Part shown: piece by piece, positions 34,627 through 38,281 of the stretch
Numbering within the stretch: the stretch's first letter is position 1
How the letters are laid out: each line of letters opens with the position of its first letter
DNA from: Streptococcus suis
Lineage (GTDB): Bacteria; Bacillota; Bacilli; Lactobacillales; Streptococcaceae
DNA length: 38,281 nucleotides
Direction of reading: 5' to 3'
Assembly: GCF_016743335.1 (NCBI RefSeq)
Contig: NZ_WCJE01000022.1
Location: 1 to 38,281 of the forward strand
The notes under the pieces: generated by a model
The model's database searches: none
Told to the model about the DNA's origin: nothing
What the model saw: the letters and a program-made list of their open reading frames with translations, nothing else
Position numbers and translations under genes: made by a program

Positions 34627-35412
34627 TTACCAACCAGATGAGGCTCCACCGCCTCCACCACCGCCACCAGACCAGCCCCCTCCACCATAGGATGATGAAG
34701 AAGATGAAGAATGGGAGGAATGGTTATTGTGGTAATGATGGTGGTCATCTACCAGCATCCAGAGCAGATTTCCTGGACCACCACCACGACCACGGCTAGC
34801 CTTATCAATAATTCCAAAAATTATGAAGATTAGTATTAGAATTAAAAACAATACAAAACTATCACTTTCCTCACTGGTCCTTTCTTCCATGGCAGCCAGC
34901 TGTTCCTGACCCAGACTAGTCCCGTAGAAGCGATCTCCGATGGATTGGACAATGTAGGTCACTCCGCCATCATAGTCTTCCTGACGGAAAAATTCTCTAG
35001 CATTATCTAGAATGTCCTTGGCTTCCACATCTGTCAACACCGTTGCAGCATTGTCAGAGGTTTCTATCCGAAATGCTCTGTCAGCTATGGCAACCACTAA
35101 AAGAACTCCGTTGTCCGTTCCTGCAAAGCCAACCTGCCAGTCACGGAAAGTTGCGTTAGCTAGACTTTCAATATCAGTAGAAAGACTTTCCGTCACATAG
35201 ACCCCAACCTGTAACTGCTGCTCACTTGCTGCCCAGGTCTGATTGAGCTGGTCAATGTTGGCAATGGTTTCACTGGAAAGAAGCTGGGTTTCATCAACCA
35301 CCGTCGTATCAATTGGACGGGCTGGAATTCCCTCAGCTCCTACCAGACTAGGCTGACCTAGGCTGAACAATAAAAGCAAGAAACCCAATAAATAATACAA
35401 ATACTTTTTCAT
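34627..35412 (-). CDS. TPM-domain (YgcG-like) membrane protein
   Basis: The 261-residue product has a signal peptide ending near GAEGIPARP, then the TPM domain (about residues 36-165: VVDETQLLSSETIANIDQLN, VGFAGTDNGVLLVVAIADR, RIETSDNAATVLTDVEAKDI). A membrane segment follows (FVLFLILILIFIIFGIID), and the tail is rich in histidine, serine and glycine (DDHHHYHNNHSSHSSSSSS, then glycine runs). Homologues have been proposed as phosphatases or accessory factors for membrane proteins; the role here is unknown. AGGAGG precedes the ATG. It forms an operon with lemA. Confidence 0.9.
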   Translation of the reverse strand: MKKYLYYLLGFLLLLFSLGQPSLVGAEGIPARPIDTTVVDETQLLSSETIANIDQLNQTWAASEQQLQVGVYVTESLSTDIESLANATFRDWQVGFAGTDNGVLLVVAIADRAFRIETSDNAATVLTDVEAKDILDNAREFFRQEDYDGGVTYIVQSIGDRFYGTSLGQEQLAAMEERTSEESDSFVLFLILILIFIIFGIIDKASRGRGGGPGNLLWMLVDDHHHYHNNHSSHSSSSSSSYGGGGWSGGGGGGGGASSGW

Positions 35413-35452
35413 AAAGCACCTCCTGAAGGAAGAAAACGTTATCTTTTATATT

Positions 35453-35480
35453 ATTGTATCATTTTTACCTTATTTTTCAA
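35453..35480 (-). promoter_or_regulatory. Promoter of the TPM-lemA operon
   Basis: On the minus strand -35 TTGAAA (35475-35480) and -10 TACAAT (35453-35458) are 16 bp apart, with a TGA extension before the -10. The -35 lies in the 3' end of the uracil-DNA glycosylase-like gene. Confidence 0.65.
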
Positions 35481-36048
35481 GTATTTGCATAAGTATTTTT
35501 TGTAAATTTGGAATGATTTCCGCTTGAAACCAAGGATTCTTTGCCTGCCAGATATTGTTTCTAGGTGATGGATGGGGCAAAGGAAAAAAGGTGGGAAGGT
35601 AATCATCTGCACGCTTCACTCTCTCCGTCAGGTTCCTTTGGGATTTTTCCAAATAATAAGTTTGAGCATAATTGCCTACCAATATGGTCAACTCAAGCTT
35701 TGGCAGTTGGTCCAGAATAAGCGGGTGCCATTTGGGCGCAAAATCCTTGCGAGGCGGCAAATCCCCAGACTTCCCTTTTCCTGGATAATAGAAATCCATA
35801 GGAAGAATAGCAAAATGACCCGATTCATAAAAAGTCTGTCGATCCACGCCCAACCATTTCCGCAGATTCTCTCCACTGGCATCATCAAAGAGGCGACCTT
35901 TTTCTTGTGTTTTTAATCCCGGCGCCTGTCCAATAATGAGAATTTTTGCGGTCGAAGGGGCTTGGAAAAGGGGAGCTATTCCCTTATTCGTAAAGTCTCG
36001 GTTAGCAACATCCTCAATGATAGCTTGACGAATATCAGCAAGTTCCAT
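35470..36048 (-). CDS. Uracil-DNA glycosylase-like protein
   Basis: The 192 residues carry the two boxes of the uracil-DNA glycosylase superfamily: ILIIGQAPGLKTQEKGRLFD (motif A type, about residues 36-55) and PLPHPSPRNNIW (motif B type, about 156-167). A YYPGKGKSGDLPPRK insertion is seen in the small streptococcal/Firmicute group often annotated as a uracil-DNA glycosylase family protein. Activity would be removal of uracil or a related base from DNA. The ATG at 36048 overlaps the 3' end of the upstream GNAT gene by 14 bases. It is not the housekeeping Ung, which has different motifs. Confidence 0.88.
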   Translation of the reverse strand: MELADIRQAIIEDVANRDFTNKGIAPLFQAPSTAKILIIGQAPGLKTQEKGRLFDDASGENLRKWLGVDRQTFYESGHFAILPMDFYYPGKGKSGDLPPRKDFAPKWHPLILDQLPKLELTILVGNYAQTYYLEKSQRNLTERVKRADDYLPTFFPLPHPSPRNNIWQAKNPWFQAEIIPNLQKILMQILEK

Positions 36049-36493
36049 GATGTCCTACTTTCTTAACCATGGTCACATCTTCTTCTAAGGCTCGGAAACC
36101 GCATTTTTTGTAGAAAGAATAGGCTGGAAGAGTACGTTCGGTTTGCAGGAGAATATGCACAATCTTTCTCTCGACCAGCTGCTCCTCAATTCTTTTTAGA
36201 AAGTCCTTACCAATTCCTCGTCCTTGGTAATCACGGGAAATGCAGAACTCTTCAATTCGGTATTCGGTCCCCTCATACCAATAGCGAATGTAACCAAGTG
36301 ATAGACCTAGCAATTTTTCCTGGTCAAACAAGCCAAAACTGAGTGCTCTTGGATGTGCCAGTAAATCGCCTATGTAGCGGTCTAATTGTTCCTCATCTGA
36401 CCAATCATCATTCCAAGGTTCTTGGCTGAAAACAGATAAAAATAATTCTTTAACCATTTCCATGTCTGAAAAACAAAGTTCTTTCAGTTTCAT
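36035..36493 (-). CDS. GNAT family N-acetyltransferase
   Basis: This 152-residue protein has the GNAT core: EEFCISRDYQGRGIGKDFLK (the Q/RxxGxG/A acetyl-CoA loop) and a late LPAYSFYKKCGFRALEEDVT. The substrate is unknown. The ATG at 36493 is used, with AGGAGG four bases upstream. A longer in-frame form (to 36589) would read through a terminator hairpin and is rejected. Unusually, the ribosome site begins right at the end of that hairpin's T tract, so translation depends on read-through or on a promoter inside or just before the hairpin. Confidence 0.88.
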   Translation of the reverse strand: MKLKELCFSDMEMVKELFLSVFSQEPWNDDWSDEEQLDRYIGDLLAHPRALSFGLFDQEKLLGLSLGYIRYWYEGTEYRIEEFCISRDYQGRGIGKDFLKRIEEQLVERKIVHILLQTERTLPAYSFYKKCGFRALEEDVTMVKKVGHHGTC

Positions 36494-36502
36494 TCTTCCT
36501 CC

Positions 36503-36527
36503 TAAAAAAGACGGGCATCCCCGTCTT
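36503..36527 (-). terminator. Terminator between pepV and the GNAT gene
   Basis: AAGACGGG/CCCGTCTT arms (36508-36515 and 36520-36527) with a four-base loop are followed on the minus strand by a T run (36504-36509). The ribosome site of the next gene starts directly after it (36497-36502). Confidence 0.8.
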
Positions 36528-36695
36528 GATAAGAACCTGTATTCACAAGTAAAGTACTTTGATATAAGAGATAGTTTTTCACTCATCAAGGCAGTTTTTT
36601 GAGGGAATACTGACTGTATTTTGAAAAAAACTAACGATGAGGAGCTGAAAAACTAGCCTTAGACAAAAGTGCTGTACTGTAAATATGGGTTCGTA

Positions 36696-38096
36696 TTATT
36701 TGATTAATTCATAGATAGCTTCTGCGTAAATGGCAGCTGCGCGGTAGAGTTGCTCAACTTCGATAAATTCGTTGGCTTGGTGCATGGTGTTGATATCGCC
36801 TGGGAACATGGCTCCGTAGGCAACGCCACGTTTGAGCAAGCGTCCAAATGTTCCACCACCGATCACTTGTTCGTGACCTTTCAAGCCTGTGTGTTTTTCA
36901 TAAACAGACAAGAGGGTTGCGACCATTGGGTCATCGATTGGGCAGTAATGTGGGGTATGGCCATGCTCAGACAGGCTAACAGCTTCCACGCCCAGTTTTT
37001 CCAAACCAGCCTTGATGGTTTCAGGGTTGGTATTTTTTGGATAACGGAAGTTGAGGGCGATGGTGTTATCAGATGAGGTTTCATCAAACTTAAAGACACC
37101 AGCGTTCATAGAAAGAGCTCCCATTTGCTCATCGTAGATGGCTACGCCGAGTTTTTTAGCGTCATGGTCTTCCAGAAGGACTTGTCCTGCCAAGTCAAGA
37201 TAGGTTTTAGCTGCTCCGTCAAAGGCGAATTGGCTGAGGAATTTTGCCAAATAGGTTGCTCCGTTGACACCTTCTTCTGGGGTTGAACCGTGGGCTGATT
37301 TTCCGATGATGGTGACTTGAACTTGACCGTTTTCAAGGGTTTCCGCGTCAGCTTTTAGGCCATAGGCTGCTGTGAAATCTGCCAACTTGCTGTCCAAATC
37401 TGCAAGGTCGCCAGAGATAATAGCTGTCGCAGATTCAGGCACCATATTCTCACGCAGGCCGCCTGTGAAGGAATGCAGTTTAGCAGCTCCGCTATTTTCC
37501 CCCGCAAAATGCAAGTAAGCTGTGATGTTGCCTTTTTCGCCGTTGATAATCGGGAACTCAGCGTCTGGAGAAAATCCGAAATCTGGTAATGGGAGACCGA
37601 CATGCTCAAAGTAGTAATCCATGTCCGCCCAGCCTGACTCTTCATCGGTACCGACGATGAAACGGACTTTTTTAGAGGTCGGAAGGCCCAACTCCTTGAT
37701 GATTTTCAAGCCGTAGTAGCAAGCCATGGTCGGTCCCTTGTCGTCAGAGGATCCGCGGGCAAAGAGCTTGCCGTCAATGATTTGTGGCTCGTATGGGTCG
37801 GTGTTCCAGCCACTTCCCGCTGGCACCACATCCAAGTGCCCGAAGATACCAAGGACTTCATCGCCCTCGCCAAATTCAAAGTGACCTGCGTAGTTATCGA
37901 CATTTTTAGTCGGATAACCATCACGCTGAGCAATTTCTAGAAACTTGTCCAAGGCACGTACTGGACCAGGTCCAAATGGATGCTGGGCATCTGCCTGGCT
38001 ATCGTCACGCTCAGAATTGATGCGGAGGAGGTCAAAGAGGTCCGCTAGAAACTCATCTTTGCGTTTGTCAAACTCTGCTCTAAAATTAACTGTCAT
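36696..38096 (-). CDS. pepV: PepV: M20-family metallodipeptidase
   Basis: Cytoplasmic zinc dipeptidase that splits dipeptides taken up by the cell. The 466 residues show the M20 metal site: GHLDVVPAG (about 85-93), ARGSSDDKGPTMACYYGLK (about 113-131), GTDEESGWADM with the catalytic glutamates (about 149-159), SPDAEFPIINGEKG, and a late HxxHQANEF-type segment (TMHQANEFIEVEQL). The length is typical of PepV. GGAG lies just before the ATG. It is followed by a 200-bp gap that ends in a terminator. Confidence 0.95.
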   Translation of the reverse strand: MTVNFRAEFDKRKDEFLADLFDLLRINSERDDSQADAQHPFGPGPVRALDKFLEIAQRDGYPTKNVDNYAGHFEFGEGDEVLGIFGHLDVVPAGSGWNTDPYEPQIIDGKLFARGSSDDKGPTMACYYGLKIIKELGLPTSKKVRFIVGTDEESGWADMDYYFEHVGLPLPDFGFSPDAEFPIINGEKGNITAYLHFAGENSGAAKLHSFTGGLRENMVPESATAIISGDLADLDSKLADFTAAYGLKADAETLENGQVQVTIIGKSAHGSTPEEGVNGATYLAKFLSQFAFDGAAKTYLDLAGQVLLEDHDAKKLGVAIYDEQMGALSMNAGVFKFDETSSDNTIALNFRYPKNTNPETIKAGLEKLGVEAVSLSEHGHTPHYCPIDDPMVATLLSVYEKHTGLKGHEQVIGGGTFGRLLKRGVAYGAMFPGDINTMHQANEFIEVEQLYRAAAIYAEAIYELIK

Positions 38097-38120
38097 ATTT
38101 TCTCCTTTTCAGTATCGTCA

Positions 38121-38210
38121 TTTGGTTTATCTTTTATTACTTCGTTAACTCACCTTGCCTAACTCCAGTTATGCCTGCGGCTCGTTGCCTAGTTCTAAAA
38201 GTAAACCAAA
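38121..38210. repeat. Inverted repeat element upstream of pepV
   Basis: TTTGGTTTA (38121-38129) and TAAACCAAA (38202-38210) are exact complements, and the pairing continues inward with TTTT/AAAA after small bulges. The 72 bases between them include a block (tgcctgcggctcgttgcc) that looks like a streptococcal intergenic repeat, from memory. It would form a long hairpin in the pepV leader, or could be a small mobile repeat. Confidence 0.5.
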
Positions 38211-38281
38211 AGACTATATCAAAGTAAGTCTATTTTATCATAAAATGAAAGAGATTTCAGAAGTAAAGCGAAGAAAAAAAG

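Noticed and set aside
1..38281. tRNA or rRNA genes
   Set aside because: I saw no cloverleaf or ribosomal RNA sequence on reading both strands; a dedicated scan would settle this.

Overview
The window looks like chromosome of a low-GC streptococcus, most probably Streptococcus suis. The grounds are the capsule gene order wzg-wzd-wze-wzh-cpsE-cpsF-cpsG ... neuB-neuC-neuD-neuA, a YSIRK-type surface protein, and housekeeping genes (deoB, punA, deoD, rpiA, mnmE, pepV) of streptococcal type. Species assignment rests on remembered family features, not on a search.

Layout, left to right. (1) 1-2123: a surface protein on the minus strand that runs off the left edge. It has a YSIRK signal, an InlB-like repeat and 77-residue DUF1542-type repeats. 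Its promoter carries a G10 tract between -35 and -10. (2) 2124-2637: an intergenic stretch with a possible IS scrap and the terminator of the capsule operon. (3) 2638-22624: a complete sialic-acid capsule (cps) operon on the minus strand, read right to left. It contains regulation/export control (wzg, wzd, wze, wzh), the initial sugar transferase cpsE, the split galactosyltransferase cpsF/cpsG, a GT32-like enzyme, a Wzy-like polymerase, three GT2 enzymes, a membrane acyltransferase, a GT52-like sialyltransferase, the Wzx flippase and neuBCDA. A small two-gene module (56-aa protein plus GNAT protein) with its own promoter, and a 99-bp MITE-like element, sit between wzx and neuB. (4) 22625-23639: about 1 kb without genes. 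It holds the cps promoter and a structured leader, then a field of palindromes and 55-bp tandem repeats. (5) 23640-30183: glycogen/maltodextrin phosphorylase with a CcpA (cre) site, then the nucleoside salvage operon rpiA, deoB, arsC-like, punA, deoD. (6) 30333-31305: a decayed type I restriction-modification locus (3' piece of hsdM, broken hsdS), including a 194-bp segment that lies inverted between perfect 25-bp inverted repeats. (7) 31433-33995, plus strand: mnmE and an exported protein of unknown function. (8) 34027-38096, minus strand: lemA, a TPM-domain protein, a uracil-DNA glycosylase-like protein, a GNAT acetyltransferase and the dipeptidase pepV.

How the genes work together. CpsE should load the first sugar on undecaprenyl phosphate, CpsFG the second, and the remaining transferases the rest of the repeat unit. 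NeuB/C/A make CMP-sialic acid and the GT52-like enzyme adds it. NeuD and the NeuA C-terminal esterase probably set its O-acetylation. Wzx flips and Wzy polymerises the unit. Wzd/Wze/Wzh control chain length by tyrosine phosphorylation and Wzg attaches the chain to the wall.

The observations most worth following up are the phase-variable-looking promoter at 2219-2248, the relic hsdS inversion site at 30333-30576, the toxin-antitoxin-like GNAT pair inside the capsule operon, and the palindrome/tandem-repeat field upstream of the capsule promoter.
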